Positions 43,366 to 56,937 of a DNA stretch of 64,000 nucleotides are shown one piece after another (position 1 is the stretch's first letter; each line of letters opens with the position of its first letter). A program made the translations under genes and the position numbers. The DNA comes from Coenobita brevimanus (lineage: Eukaryota > Arthropoda > Malacostraca > Decapoda > Coenobitidae), in NCBI GenBank assembly GCA_032717465.1, contig CM064713.1, positions 439,501 through 503,500 on the forward strand, written 5' to 3'. Under the pieces are notes generated by a model that had not been told where the DNA came from, ran no database searches, and saw only the letters and a list, made by a program, of their open reading frames with translations.

Positions 43366-43615
43366 GCAGTGGCTGATTGAATGTTTCCTCCTTTCCTGTA
43401 AAATTTCCTATCTTGTCATTTTCCTCAGGGTTAGGTGCACTTCCTTTTCTATGCCCGTTCAGTGGATGGGAGAGGGGGGTTGTGAGAGCCTTCATCTTTA
43501 CTGTATTTTTTTATTATTATCATTATTATGAGGAGAGTAGCAACGCGTCGCTGGCAGCTTCATTCATAGTGCCTCCTTGGTATGGATCGTAAGACATTCA
43601 GAGGCACCACTTGTC
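43366..43615. other. Complex spacer
   Basis: Mixed composition with an ATTATTATCATTATTATG patch. No recognised feature; its first part may be LINE 3' sequence. Confidence 0.4.
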
Positions 43616-45500
43616 CTTGTAACTCTCTCTCTCTCTCTCGCTGATTCCCTGCCAGCCTCCCTCTCCTCCCTCCCCCCTCCTCACTGCCTGCTTTCATATC
43701 TGCCTACCTCCCTCCCCTCCCCTCCCCCCAATAACTGCCTACCTCTCTCCTTTTCCTGCCTCTCACCTTCTCTCTTGCTGCCTACTTTTCTTCTTTCCCA
43801 CCTGCCTCTCTCCTACCATATTCCTCTACAGTCCTACCTTCCTCTTGTCTCCCTGCCTCCCCTCCTCCTCCCTGCTTCTCTGCCTGCCTTTTTTCTTTCC
43901 TCCCTGTCTCTATTCCCTTCCTATCTTTTTCCTACCCTACCTGCCTCCCTTCCCCCATCCTTAGCAACCTCCCTTCATTAATTTCCTTCCTGTTTCCATG
44001 CATCCCAACTCCCTGCCTGCTTTTCTCCCCTCCTCCCCCCCCGCCAGCCTCCCTCCACATCTCTTCCTCCCTCTCCCTCTCTCCTACCCTGCCTCCCTGT
44101 CTTCCCCTCCTCACCTACCCTGCTCCCCCCCTTCCCACTGCCTGCCGCACTAGGCCTACTCCTCACTGGTCACTGGTTGGCGCCCTGCCTCTGCCTTGCC
44201 TTCTCATCTTACCTCCCTTCTTTCCCTCCTCCCCCCCATCCCTCCCTCCCTTCCTCCTTCCTTTTTCCTTCTCCACATCTTCCCTTTCCTCTCCTCTACA
44301 TCTTCATCTCATTTCTTTCCTTGTTGTTCTGTCTTTTCCCTTATCCACAACCTTTTATTTCCTACTCTTCCTCTACAACTTATTTTTGTTTTATTTTTCC
44401 TTCCTTGTTCTCCTGTTCTCTTCTCTACAACTTCTCACTCCTCTCCTCTACATCTTCCTTCCTTTTTCAGTCTCGTCATATATCCCTCCCCTTTCCCCCC
44501 CTGCATAATTTTCCCCCCAGTGGTCTACATTTTCACCCTATCTTTTTCACGTTCCCTTTTTCCCTTTTTTGTCTTTCACAGATTCTCTTTTCCTGCCAAC
44601 TTTATAGAAATCCAACATTTATTCCCATCCGGGTTGTTCTTCCGTTTTTCCTCTCTACATCTTTTTCAATTCATCTTCTTTCTTGTTCTTGCTTATTGTG
44701 TCATCTCTTTTTCAGGTCCTTCTCCTTTCGTCTCCACTATTTCGCTTTCTCCTTCTCCTCTGAATCGTCTTTTTCACCTCATCTCTCCTTCCTATCCATT
44801 CCATCCTTCCATAACTTTTCCTATCGTCTTCTGTTTTCTTATCCACATCATACTTTCCACACTTGTTTGTCTTTCATTTTTCCTCCTCCACAACTCTTTT
44901 CTCTCCATTTCAACATATTTCATTTTTACCTCATCTTACTTTCCTTCTTTCTTTCCTGTTCTTTTTTCCTTCCCATCCCCACCCCTCGACATGACGTCCT
45001 AGATTTTATCCCGTTTGCTTTCTTTAATTCATCAATATCTTAATTCCTTCACTACATCTTTCCCCTCACTTCCTCTCTTCCCTTTTTTTGTGTCATTTAT
45101 CATTTCCTCTCCATCTTGTTTTTCTCCCTTCCCTCCCTTAGTGTTCCTCTTTTTTCTATTCCTTTCCTGGATCTTGTTTTCCTCTCTTCCTTCTTCTCTC
45201 CTTTTCGTTTTTTTTTTCCCTTTCTTTCGAGTCTTCTTCTTGTCATTTTCTTCGCCTTCTCGTTCGTCTCCTTTCTTCCTCCCCTACTCCTTGTTCTTTC
45301 TCCTCTTCCTATCCTTTCCTTTTTCTTCTCTTCCTGTCTTTAATTTCCCTCTCATTTCTTCCTCTTTTTCCAGCCTTTTGCCTCATTTTTTTTCCTGTTC
45401 TTCCGCCTTTCATTTCGTCTCACCTCCCAGTCTTCTTCTTCTTCTTTTTTTTTTATCATCTATGCCATTTTTTTCTCTCCTCATTTTTCCATCAGTTTCC
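43616..45500. repeat. Polypyrimidine tract
   Basis: About 1.9 kb of C/T-dominated + strand. 43640-44160 is C-rich with CTGCCTCCCTCC and CTGCCTACCTCC motifs, and the later part is T-rich (CTACATCTTC, TTTTCC). The long F/S/L/P frames are artefacts. Confidence 0.8.
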
Positions 45501-45506
45501 TTATCT

Positions 45507-45672
45507 GAGATGGAGGGATGGGGTGGAGAGGTATATGAGAGAGGGGGGTGTAAGTTGGGAGCAGGGCAGTGAAATGGCAGGGGACAGGGCGACTTGGAGG
45601 CGATTTGTTTGTGGCCACCCCAAACGGGATTGAGGCGTCTGGCAATAGATAGATAGATAGATAGATAGATTC
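45507..45672 (+). mobile_element. GATA-tailed SINE-like repeat, copy 3
   Basis: GAGATGGAGGGATGGGGTGG, then AGTTGGGAGCAGGGCAGTGA, then GGCGATTTGTTTGTGGCCAC, then GCGTCTGGCAATAGATAG and (GATA)n. It is almost identical to copy 1 over the shared part, suggesting recent mobility. Confidence 0.85.
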
Positions 45673-46734
<1,062 letters not shown>

Positions 46735-46943
46735 GATGGGTAGACAGATAGACAGAGATAGACAGATAGACATAAATAGATGGAGATAGCGAAGTAAATA
46801 AACAAATACGGTAGGTGGATAGATGGATAGATAGATAGATGGATAGGTAGGTAGGTAGACATTGATGGATATATCTAAAACTATCTACCTAACTACCTGT
46901 ATACAGAGAAATCTATCTACCTGTCTATCTTTCTATCTATGTA

Positions 46944-47012
<69 letters not shown>

Positions 47013-47130
47013 ATAAAAGAGGAAGGCGAGGGTAGTTAGGGGGAGGAGAGATCAGAAAGGGAGATAGGGAGAGGATTGGAGGGATTGGGAGTCAAGGATT
47101 ATAAGGTGACAAGGGATTAGTGGGGCTCCT

Positions 47131-47185
<55 letters not shown>
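46735..47185. repeat. (GATA)n, (CTAT)n and two (GA)n arrays
   Basis: GATAGACAGATAG/GATAGATGGATAG at 46735-46865, CTACCTGTCTATCT at 46880-46940, (GA)n at 46946-47010 and 47132-47181. The first GATA patch lacks the upstream SINE block. Confidence 0.92.
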
Positions 47186-47271
47186 GGGTATAGATGGTGA
47201 AAAGCAGAGTTTAATTTAGTTTTTATTGTTCTGTTTCTTTCCCTCGTATTTTATATATTTTTATATTTATC

Positions 47272-47760
47272 TTTGTGGTAGGTGGGGGCGCTCACCATCC
47301 ACTCACTCGATGTAATGCTGCTCTTGGGTGTCTGCCCTTTCCTCTCCTCCATCCATCTTTCCTTCCATCTTCTTCTGTCTTTCCTTCATTCTTTCCTCGT
47401 GCTTCTGTCTGTGGGTGTCTTTACACTCCCTCTTCTGTCTGTCTTTCCTTCATTCTTTCCTCTTCCTTCTGTCTGTCGGTGACACGACAGAGTGACAAGC
47501 CAAATGGTTTCCTGTACACCAGGAAACCATTTACTACGCTGGGTGGTAACCATATAACCAAATTTTGGCGCCTGGTGTTTTAGTAATTACGGCGCTCCAG
47601 TCGGATTATCCAAGGGGTGGTTGGGGTATATTGTTCATGTAATGCCACTCAGGGATGAGTGAGGCTGGTCACTCTCATCTTAAATGTCAGGACCAACTTG
47701 CCAAGCCCCGGGCTTATACGCTTCTCATGGGGCGATGCAGGATTTGATGATGATGATATA
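47272..47760 (+). mobile_element. Family G repeat with perfect hairpin and (GAT)n tail
   Basis: Head GTGGTAGGTGGGGGCGCTCA, then CCATCCACTCACTCGATGTA. An internal pyrimidine insertion (47340-47475) contains a duplicated GTCTTTCCTTCATTCTTTCC. Body GAGTGACAAGCC leads into a perfect hairpin: AAATGGTTTCCTG (47502-47514), 5-base loop, CAGGAAACCATTT (47520-47532). Then GCTGGGTGGTAACCATATAA. Downstream GGGCTTATACGCTTCTCATG and GATGATGATGATA may be its 3' end or a second element. Confidence 0.65.
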
Positions 47761-47930
47761 TTTTGTCTGCCTCCTACCTTGACGCTCTGGAAATTCTTTC
47801 TAGATTTTATTTTGTCTACTCCTTCACTACACTCGGAAATCTCAGTCGATTTTTTTTTTCTACCTTTTTGCTCTTCATTAATGTCGATATTTCTACTTTG
47901 CTCTTGGCCCATCATTCCATTTCACTTCTT

Positions 47931-47933
<3 letters not shown>

Positions 47934-47988
<55 letters not shown>
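47934..47988. repeat. (GT)n microsatellite
   Basis: Clean GT run of about 54 bases. Confidence 0.97.
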
Positions 47989-47990
<2 letters not shown>

Positions 47991-48956
47991 TGTCAGTTTT
48001 TCATGTCCTTGCATCCCCTCTTTCCTTCCGCAGTTTCTCGTCCCGATTCATTGATTCACGAATGCTCTAGTTTCCCTCCTCTTCCTTCAGGTGTTTCCGG
48101 TTTGGACGGCACATTATTCTTCTGTTTTGCCTATCAGTTGCTTATCATTTTCCAGGGTCATTTCTTTTCATATTTTTATTATTTCTTTCTGCATATATCT
48201 TTCTTATCACTTTACATATCCTGCTTTAAATTTTCACTTTTATATTCATTCCCTGTTTTTCTTGTTGCTGATTTTTATTATTTTTCCTGTCATTCCATAT
48301 TTCTTTTTCTTGATGTTTCGTTTCTTTCCTTCATTGTCATTCCTTTCTCACGCCATATTTTCTTTTCCTCCTACACACTATTATTATTATTATTATTATT
48401 TTTCTTACCATACTCTTTCCCTCCTCGATCCTTCTATTTCTCCTTCCCTTCCTTCTTCCTGCATTCTACTATAGGTTATTATCTCTTCCTCATTTTATAT
48501 TATCTTCTCTCATTTTGTCTTCTTTCTTCCACCATTAAGTAAGCTTCTTGCTCTTCTTTCTCTGTATTCTTTTCACCTTCCTTCTCCTCTTGATTCTCCT
48601 CTCTAGCCCCCTGTCGTCTTCTTAATCTCTCTCTTCCTCCTCCTGATCTCTCTCTCTCTCTCTGTCTGTCTGTCTCTCTCTCATTTAATGATCCTCCTCC
48701 TTCTATTCGAGTATTAGCGTTGGTCCTCCTTCTCCTCCTCCTCCTCCTCCTCCTCCTTCTCCTCCTCCTCCTACCTGCCATATCCCAGTCTTCCTTCTCT
48801 CTTCCTTGTGCTCCTTCTCCTGCTCCTCTCTTCCTCCCTCCTACCATATCCAATCACTAATTCCCCTCCCTCTGTCCTCCCTTTCTTCCTCCCTACCGCC
48901 CCCTCGCTCTCCCTTCATCCCTTTACGCCTACTTTTACACTTTTCATTTGGCTAAC

Positions 48957-48997
<41 letters not shown>
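47989..48997. repeat. T/C-rich tract with (TTA)n, (TCC)n and (TC)n
   Basis: (ATT)n at 48379-48402, (TC)n with TGTC at 48645-48682, (CTC)n near 48728-48772 and (TC)n at 48958-48996 within pyrimidine-rich DNA. Confidence 0.85.
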
Positions 48998-49002
<5 letters not shown>

Positions 49003-49177
49003 TTGAACCAACTTAACCTATTACCTTCCAACAAAGCATAATTTAGGAGTAAACTTAATAAAGAAGCCTAAACATGGGTAACTAATGTAATACTGAAGAG
49101 GACACCAGCTAACTCTGTGTCCTAATATCGACTCATCCTTGGCGTAATGGACAGCTGGTACAGGCTTCGGGAATATG
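48998..49177. other. Unique spacer
   Basis: AT-rich, no recognised feature. Confidence 0.4.
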
Positions 49178-49308
49178 GTTATAGAGCTCTAGTAAGTTAT
49201 AGAGCTCTGATAAGTTACAGAGCTCTAGTAAGTTATAGAGCTCTAGTATGTTACAGAGCTCTATTATCTTATAGAGCTCTAGAAAGTCTTAGAGCTCTAG
49301 TAAGTATT
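49178..49308. repeat. 18-bp minisatellite (TTATAGAGCTCTAGTAAG)
   Basis: About seven units. Every unit keeps the palindrome AGAGCTCT while the flanking bases vary (TTACAG, CTTATAG, GTCTTAG). Confidence 0.92.
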
Positions 49309-49374
49309 ATATGAAGCAGAATAGATCATTGTTAGCAGAAGATTTACCCTATCAGTCCAGTGACGTTAGTATCT

Positions 49375-49590
49375 TTCCATCTTTCTGTCTATCTGTCTTT
49401 ATTGCCAGACGCGTGGAAGTGGCCACAAACAAATCGCCCCCATGTCACCCTGTCTTCTGTCATCAGGCTGCCCTCTTTCCAACTCACATTCCCCCTTCAC
49501 TCCATCCCTCTATCTCATTCTTGGTCTCCCTCTCCCACCCTTCACCTCACATACTCTCCTAGTCAGTCTCTCACTCTACTGTGTATCCTT
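49375..49590 (-). mobile_element. GATA-tailed SINE-like repeat, minus copy with long head
   Basis: Reverse complement: TCTATCTGTCTTTATTGCCAG (tail), GGCCACAAACAAATCGCC, GTCACCCTGTCTTCTGTC, then CACCCTTCACCTCACATAC and CTCCTAGTCAGTCTCTCAC, which match the extended 5' head of the 5829-6120 copy. Confidence 0.75.
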
Positions 49591-49672
49591 GCCACATCAC
49601 GCAGTATTATTATATTCCCATTTCATTTCAGAGAGAATTTTGAGACTGTTGTGGAGGTCCTCGGGCTGAAGC

Positions 49673-49674
<2 letters not shown>

Positions 49675-49711
<37 letters not shown>
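49675..49711. repeat. (GT)n microsatellite
   Basis: Clean GT run. The 24 bases before it (GAGGTCCTCGGGCTGAAGCG) look like a family A right terminus. Confidence 0.9.
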
Positions 49712-49715
<4 letters not shown>

Positions 49716-50494
49716 AGCACAATGCGTATTTTTGAGAGTACTCGTATATTTACGTGTATGAATAAGTATTAGCCTCATTGTAGTGAATTTATGGGATTGA
49801 ACAAATATATTTTTACATGTGGTCCATATACCTAACATGAGGGAAAAAAAAGACAGATTTATTCCCGTGTATAACGTGCATAAAAAATAGAAATTAATCG
49901 CTAGACTGTACTGCACGTCACACTTTTTTTTTCTCTTTCTTTTTTGATCTCCATGTTCAGTACCTTTATTCTTAACTTTAATTTCTACTTCCCTAATGAT
50001 TTATAGATTCGATTCCGGGCACGTACTTGATAGTCCATTCCCTGAGGCTCAATAGTCCTCCTACGTGCCACACACCTTCCCATATCACCACTTCAGCACT
50101 CATACCCACGGTCCATATTGGGTACATACTAGGGTTGTCTCATTCAGGACTGGTGTGATGGTATTAAAGGAGGTGTTTTTATGTCTGTCAAGTTGCCCTT
50201 ACTGAAGTGACATCATTATACTGTTCCCTGCCCTTGTCTGGGATCCATCTCGCGTTCTCTCAGACAGCAGGTCACCCCTCTAACGACTTGACCAGCTCCA
50301 TGATAAGTCTGTAGGGTGGTGTTTATCGCTGCTTATACTGTACATAATAATTCCGGAGACGTGGGTATACTAGGTGGCCCTCAGTAGTATCCAGTAACTT
50401 GAGATGTGGGTGCTTCCTGCCCAAGATGTGTTTTGCATCTCATTCCTGCTGTTTGGAAAGGACGTTTGTATTGACGGGGTTTGAGACAGGATTA
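49712..50494. other. Complex sequence, no recognised gene
   Basis: About 780 bases of mixed composition. GATTCGATTCCGGGCACG at 50006-50023 resembles a pol III B box, but no tRNA fold surrounds it. Open frames are short and motif-free. Confidence 0.4.
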
Positions 50495-50597
50495 GCACAT
50501 TAACAACCTGACTTCTTTCCCTAAGCTGAATCAAATCGTCTGAAGGTAGCAAGAATAAAGTGTTAAATAAGTAATTGGAGTGAAGGCGGGAAGCTCT
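50495..50597. mobile_element. Family A TTAA-MITE, right half
   Basis: TTCCCTAAGCTGAATCAAAT, then CGTCTGAAGGTAGCAAGAAT, then GTAATTGGAGTGAAGGCGG. The right inner arm is close to the family consensus; the left half is absent or unrecognisable. Confidence 0.7.
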
Positions 50598-50644
50598 ATG
50601 TGATTAGCGTATTAACTAATTATGAAGCTAGCTGTACATCATTC

Positions 50645-50836
50645 AGTTTAACTAGGCGGAGATTTTCACCTTTGCAGCATATTTGCGGTAGCTCAGTAGC
50701 AAATTAAGCCAGCATTGCGGGTCTGCATCCTTTCCATAACAGATCTTAGTAACTAGTATCATATGCTAATCTTATGCCGTAGCTCATCAGTCACGTTGGA
50801 GAAACATTGATTTTGACAGAGTTTAGTGTACAATGT
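50645..50836. mobile_element. Family C MITE, full copy (reverse orientation)
   Basis: Ends TTCAGTTTAACTAGGC and ACAGAGTTTAGTGTAC are inverted repeats. Internal blocks TTTGCAGCATATTTGCGGTA, GCATCCTTTCCATAACAG and TAGTATCATATGCTAATCTT are the complement of the 6424-6616 copy. Confidence 0.75.
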
Positions 50837-51148
50837 CGCTGTTAGAAAGTATCATATTCTTGAAAAACATATATCAAGAGCAAAAACTCTTGTGTAAAAC
50901 TTTCCACCATATTAATTCTTTCGTTACGGTGGCGCCATATTTATTGGTGGACCGTACCAGGTGTTGGGCTATCATTAGTTTTGTCTCTACGGCACTCAGG
51001 TGAATAGAAGTGTGTCAATAGTTTTAACTTGCCTGAGACGCACCATCAATGCAGGCAACACCATCGTGCGGAAAAAATAGATCTGCCGTGTGAGCATCGT
51101 GATTACAGCCTCCAGATATGTAATGTATATCAAGAACATTCTGTATAC

Positions 51149-51153
<5 letters not shown>
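50837..51153. other. Unique sequence
   Basis: About 315 bases, no recognised feature. TTCTTTCGTTACGGTGGCGC near 50917 weakly resembles a family A left end. Confidence 0.35.

Positions 51154-51188
<35 letters not shown>
51154..51188. repeat. (GA)n microsatellite
   Basis: Clean GA run. Confidence 0.97.
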
Positions 51189-51192
<4 letters not shown>

Positions 51193-51299
51193 TATCGTTT
51201 CCCTGTCTTTTATGTTGTTAGGTTGCTAGGGATTAGCAGCTTCAGTGTATCATTAAGGACAGTAAGTTTCCCTCCCTTTTACCTTCCCTCCATCCCCCC

Positions 51300-51448
51300 C
51301 CCTCTTTGTTTCATATATATAAATATGTATAACATAATATAAAATATATACTGTATAATGTATAATATATATGTAATGTAATATATGTAATTATAATATA
51401 TATTTAAAATTCATGTGATATATACGGTAATATACATGTAATGTAATG

Positions 51449-51534
<86 letters not shown>

Positions 51535-51580
51535 ATAAAATATGTATAGATATATTTATATATATTATATACTTCCTCTC
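51300..51580. repeat. AT-rich field with (TA)n(TG)n
   Basis: TATAATATATATGTAATG-type sequence, (TA)n at 51451-51507 passing directly into (TG)n at 51508-51534, then TATATTTATATATAT. Confidence 0.93.
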
Positions 51581-52200
<620 letters not shown>

Positions 52201-52237
52201 GTACCGAAGGCAGCCTCAGTACACCACAATACCCGTA

Positions 52238-52289
<52 letters not shown>

Positions 52290-52292
52290 GCA

Positions 52293-52377
<85 letters not shown>

Positions 52378-52460
52378 GCACGCACGCACGCACACACGCG
52401 CGCGCGGATGGAAGCACACAAGCTCTTACGTATGCACACACACACACACACACACACGGA
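52238..52460. repeat. (CA)n alternating with (CGCA)n blocks
   Basis: CA (52238-52284), (CGCA)n (52285-52310), CA (52311-52371), (CGCA)n (52372-52394), CGCGCGCG, a short unique part, then CA (52436-52456). The block order CA-CGCA is duplicated. Confidence 0.96.
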
Positions 52461-52549
52461 CACTTTTTTTTGCTGCATCATCCAGGGTAATATAATAAAA
52501 AAAAATATATAGGCCTTAGCAAATAGGCCTAAGGGGGGGAGGGGGTAGT
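52461..52549. other. Short spacer
   Basis: A-rich then G-rich (GGGGGGAGGGGG). No feature. Confidence 0.4.
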
Positions 52550-53450
52550 TGTGGCATGGTCTTGTTGTTGTTTTGGTAGTAGTAGTAGTAGTAGTAAGGT
52601 GGTGATGGTTGCTGTTTTGTTGTTGATGATGATGATAGTGGAGGTGATGCTTGTGGTGGTAGTAGTAGTAGTAGTGGATGTTGTCTTGGTGGTGTTGGCT
52701 GTGGTGATGTTGGTGGTGATGGTGGTGGTGAAGATGATGTTAATAGTGGTGGTGGTGGTGATTTTTTGATGGTGATCTTGGTGATGGTGGAGTAGGTGGT
52801 GTTCGTGTTGATAGTGGTGATGGTAGTAGCTGGGAATAGTGTTGTGTTGGTGGTGTTGGTAGTAAAAGTGATGGTGTTGGCGGTGGTGTTGGTGGTGATG
52901 GTGGTGGTGATGGTGGTAGTGTCGGTGGTGATGGTAGTGTTGGTGGTGGTGGTAATGTTGTTGTTGTTGTTGGTGATGGTGTTGGTGATGGTGGTGGTGG
53001 TGTCGGTGGTGATGGTAGTGTTGGTGGTGGTGGTAATGTTGTTGTTGTTGTTGGTGGTGGTGATGGTGGTGGTGTTGGTGATGGTGTTGGTGATGGTGTT
53101 GGTGGTGGTGTTGGTGTTGGTGATGGTGTTGGTGGTGGTGTTGGTGATGGTGTTGGTGGTGGTGTTGGTGGTGGTGGTGGTGTCGGTGGTGAAGGTAGTG
53201 GTGGTGGTGGTGGTAATGTTGTTGTTGTTGTTGGTGGTGGTGATGGTGGTGGTGTTGGTGATGGTGTTGGTGATGGTGTTGGTGGTGGTGTTGGTGTTGG
53301 TGATGGTGTTGGTGGTGGTGTTGGTGATGGTGTTGGTGGTGGTGTTGGTGGTGGTGGTAGTGTCGGTGGTGAAGGTAGTGTTGGTGGTGGTGGTAATGTT
53401 GTTGTTGTTGGTGGTTGTGATGGTGTAATTTTTGGTACTGTGTATTATTG
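52550..53450. repeat. GGTGTTGGTGAT field with 180-bp higher-order repeat
   Basis: An imperfect trinucleotide-based array. A block starting GGTAATGTTGTTGTTGTTGT recurs at about 53032 and 53212, exactly 180 bp apart and nearly identical over its length; shorter versions start near 52949 and 53392. The 325-codon minus frame is poly-His/Gln from this array and is not credible. Confidence 0.92.
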
Positions 53451-53589
53451 TGGTTTTTGCTTGTTCCCTTTGATTTGGGTTTCTTGTTTCTCTTTATTGT
53501 GTTCATGGTAACCTCAACAGTGGTGGAGGCATGAGAGGTATTTGTGTTGAATTGTGATGAGTAGGATTGAACATTGAGTGGCTATGATG

Positions 53590-54055
53590 GTGACTCTTGT
53601 ATAATTGGTGACTGAAATGGTAGTAAGTGGAGTGGTTAGAGTCGATTGGTTGTGGTGTTGTGGTTGTGGTGTTATGGTTGTGGTGTTATGGTTGTGGTGT
53701 TATGGTTGTGGTGTTATGGTTGTGGTGCTGTGGTTGTGGTGTTATGGTTGTGGTGTTGTGGTAGTGATGTTATGGTTGTGGTGTTATGGTAGTGGTGTTA
53801 TGGTTGTGGTGTTGTAGTAGTGGTGTTATGGTTGTGGTGTTATGGTAGTGGTGTTATGGTAGTGGTGTTATGTTGTGGTGTTATGGTTGTGTTGTGGTAG
53901 TGGTGTTATGGTTGTGGTGTTGTGGTAGTGGTGTTATGGTTGTGGTGTTGTGGTAGTGGTGTTATGGTTCTGGTGTTGTGGTAGTGGTGTTATGGTTATG
54001 GTGTTATGGTTGTGGTGTTGTGTTAGTGGTGTTATGGTAGTGGTGAGGGTACACT
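53590..54055. repeat. 15-bp minisatellite (TGGTTGTGGTGTTAT)
   Basis: About 28 units mixing TTATGGTTGTGGTG and TTGTGGTAGTGGTG variants. Confidence 0.92.
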
Positions 54056-54149
54056 TGAGCGTTCGTTGCTAGGATACCGTAGTGGTGGTGTAATGGTTGT
54101 TAGTGGGAGGGTAGTTAGAGTGGAGGTTTTGCTTTTACGGCCATTTTTG
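54056..54149. other. Short spacer
   Basis: Mixed sequence (GTTCGTTGCTAGGATACCG) between two arrays. Its GTTGCTAGG resembles the unit of the next array. Confidence 0.45.
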
Positions 54150-54325
54150 GTGTTATTGCTAGGTAATAATGGTGGTTGCTGGGTAATAATGGTGGTTGCT
54201 GGGTAATAATGGTGGTTGCTGGGTAATAATGGTGGTTGCTGGGTAATAATGGTGGTTGCTGGGTAATAATGGTGGTTGCTGGGTAATAATGGTGGTTGCT
54301 GAGTGATAATGGTGGTTGCTAGGAC
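54150..54325. repeat. 20-bp minisatellite (TGGTGGTTGCTGGGTAATAA)
   Basis: About eight units; six or seven are identical and the first and last are diverged (GCTAGG, GCTGAGTGATAA). The homogeneous centre with diverged edges fits recent slippage or unequal exchange. Confidence 0.95.
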
Positions 54326-54571
54326 GCTGTTGCTGGGTTTTGAGTGCTGTGTTATGGTGGCTGTGTTGTATTGATTTGCACTGAGTTAGAGGGATAGTGT
54401 TATTTTTTGGGCCTTGTTATTAAACGCTTTGTTATTTATTGGCGCTGGATATTGAATGTCATTGCTGTTATTATTGTTGTTTATGCCGTATATCTTTTTT
54501 TTTATATTGACATCTGGTCGTTGTTACTGTGGTTGTTTTGTGTTTGTCTGTTATTGCTTCTAAATACTCTA
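54326..54571. other. Mixed sequence
   Basis: TG-rich start then T-rich. The 65-codon frame 54407-54604 is hydrophobic but ends inside a family B MITE and is not supported as a gene. Confidence 0.4.
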
Positions 54572-54690
54572 GGGCTCGCGTTCTCGTCAGGTAAAACTCC
54601 CTAACACCCCCTTCTAGGCGATTTAGTTTGCTTATTGCACCTTGCTGTCCTCTTCTGTGGTATTTAAGTCATTCTCTTCATGTTTTTCAC
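54572..54690. mobile_element. Family B MITE, left half
   Basis: TTCTCGTCAGGTAAAACTCC, then CTAACACCCCCTTCTAGGCG, then ATTTAGTTTGCTTATTGCAC and TGTCCTCTTCTGTGGTATTT match the left end and interior of the 6198-6395 copy. The right terminus is missing. Confidence 0.75.
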
Positions 54691-54784
54691 GCTGGTATCC
54701 TTGTTTTTCACACATATATACATGTTTGCTTTGTCTTTCCTCTCTTTGTTTTTCCTCTTTCATGTGCCTTGAGTCTTGCCTGCC

Positions 54785-54900
54785 TTTTGGATCAAACTTA
54801 TTAGTAGGGTTAAGGGTCAGGCAAGAATGATTCGCTGAAATATGATTTTGAGAAAAGTCGGCCGCAGATCAGGGTGGCGAGGCAGAGTGAAATGTTTGGC
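54785..54900 (+). repeat. Single unit of the 31855-32280 repeat
   Basis: GGATCAAACTTATTAGTAGG, then TTAAGGGTCAGGCAAGAATG, then TGATTTTGAGAAAAGTCGG and AGTGAAATGTTTGGCCCATA. It is homologous to one ~115-bp unit of the AGGTCA-type array 22 kb upstream. Confidence 0.6.
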
Positions 54901-54909
54901 CCATAGATC

Positions 54910-56000
<1,091 letters not shown>

Positions 56001-56011
56001 TTTCCCTACTT

Positions 56012-56098
56012 GACCAGATTTTTTTTTTTTTTTTTAGGTGTTTCCATATTGTTTCTTTATTTTTCGTTTTTCTCTGGATTTTTTGACTTCCCTTGCCA

Positions 56099-56148
<50 letters not shown>
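56012..56148. repeat. Poly(T) and (TC)n
   Basis: T run at 56013-56035; TC at 56102-56146. Confidence 0.95.
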
Positions 56149-56411
<263 letters not shown>

Positions 56412-56552
56412 TTGAATCCATCTTAACGCATAAGGGGACAAGGGTTACTCGCACCCCCCTCCCCTCCTCCCCACACACTGTACTTTGTTTTGATGGAGGA
56501 TGAAAGGTGCACCTGGATAAGCATATACAATTACATCACTTTAATTTCTAGG

Positions 56553-56892
56553 AAGCACTCAGAGAGCAAAGGCCTCCGCCAACACCAATGCCATTGCCAT
56601 TAAAAAGGATCCGGATCCGAATCCGCCCCCAAATTTAATCAATTCTTCCATGGCCTACCTTCCCAAAATATTTCACTGAAATTATTTGAGAACTTTTGGA
56701 GATGTTGTGCGGGATACTCTGGATCAGGCCCAGACTTTAATCATTTATTCCTTGGCCCATGGCCCACCCTTCCACAAAATTTCATCAAATTGCGTTCGTA
56801 ACTTTTTGAGTAATCCTGCTAATAGACAGACAGATAGACAAACAAACAAACAAACGCGGGGTAAAACATAACCTCCTTGGCGGACGTAGTAA
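56553..56892 (+). mobile_element. ~340-bp repeat with GCCTCCGCCAA ends, type common in marine invertebrates
   Basis: Starts CAGAGAGCAAAGGCCTCCGC and ends AACATAACCTCCTTGGCGGA; CTCCGCCAA and TTGGCGGA form short inverted ends. Inside, in order: GGATCCGGATCCGAATCC, AAATTTAATCAATTCTTCCA, TTCCACAAAATTTCATCAAA, AACTTTTTGAGTAATCCTGC, then ACAGACAGATAGACAAACAA. I recognise this order of blocks from repeats seen in many crustacean and other marine invertebrate sequences, but I cannot name the family. The short inverted ends suggest a non-autonomous DNA element. A tandem pair of GGCCCA-type blocks inside suggests partial internal duplication. Confidence 0.75.
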
Positions 56893-56937
56893 ACAATACT
56901 TACTTAAAATTTGCGATGAATTATGACCGATTCTCTT

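Noticed and set aside
47763..48542. 259-codon + frame containing a poly-CV segment
   Set aside because: It crosses a (GT)n microsatellite and a T/C-rich tract; hydrophobic composition follows base composition.
50000..50030. B-box-like GATTCGATTCCGGGCACG
   Set aside because: No cloverleaf can be drawn from the flanks.
52529..53506. 325-codon minus frame rich in His/Gln
   Set aside because: It comes from the GGT/GAT trinucleotide field. The periodicity is DNA-level (180 bp) and the other frames are equally open.
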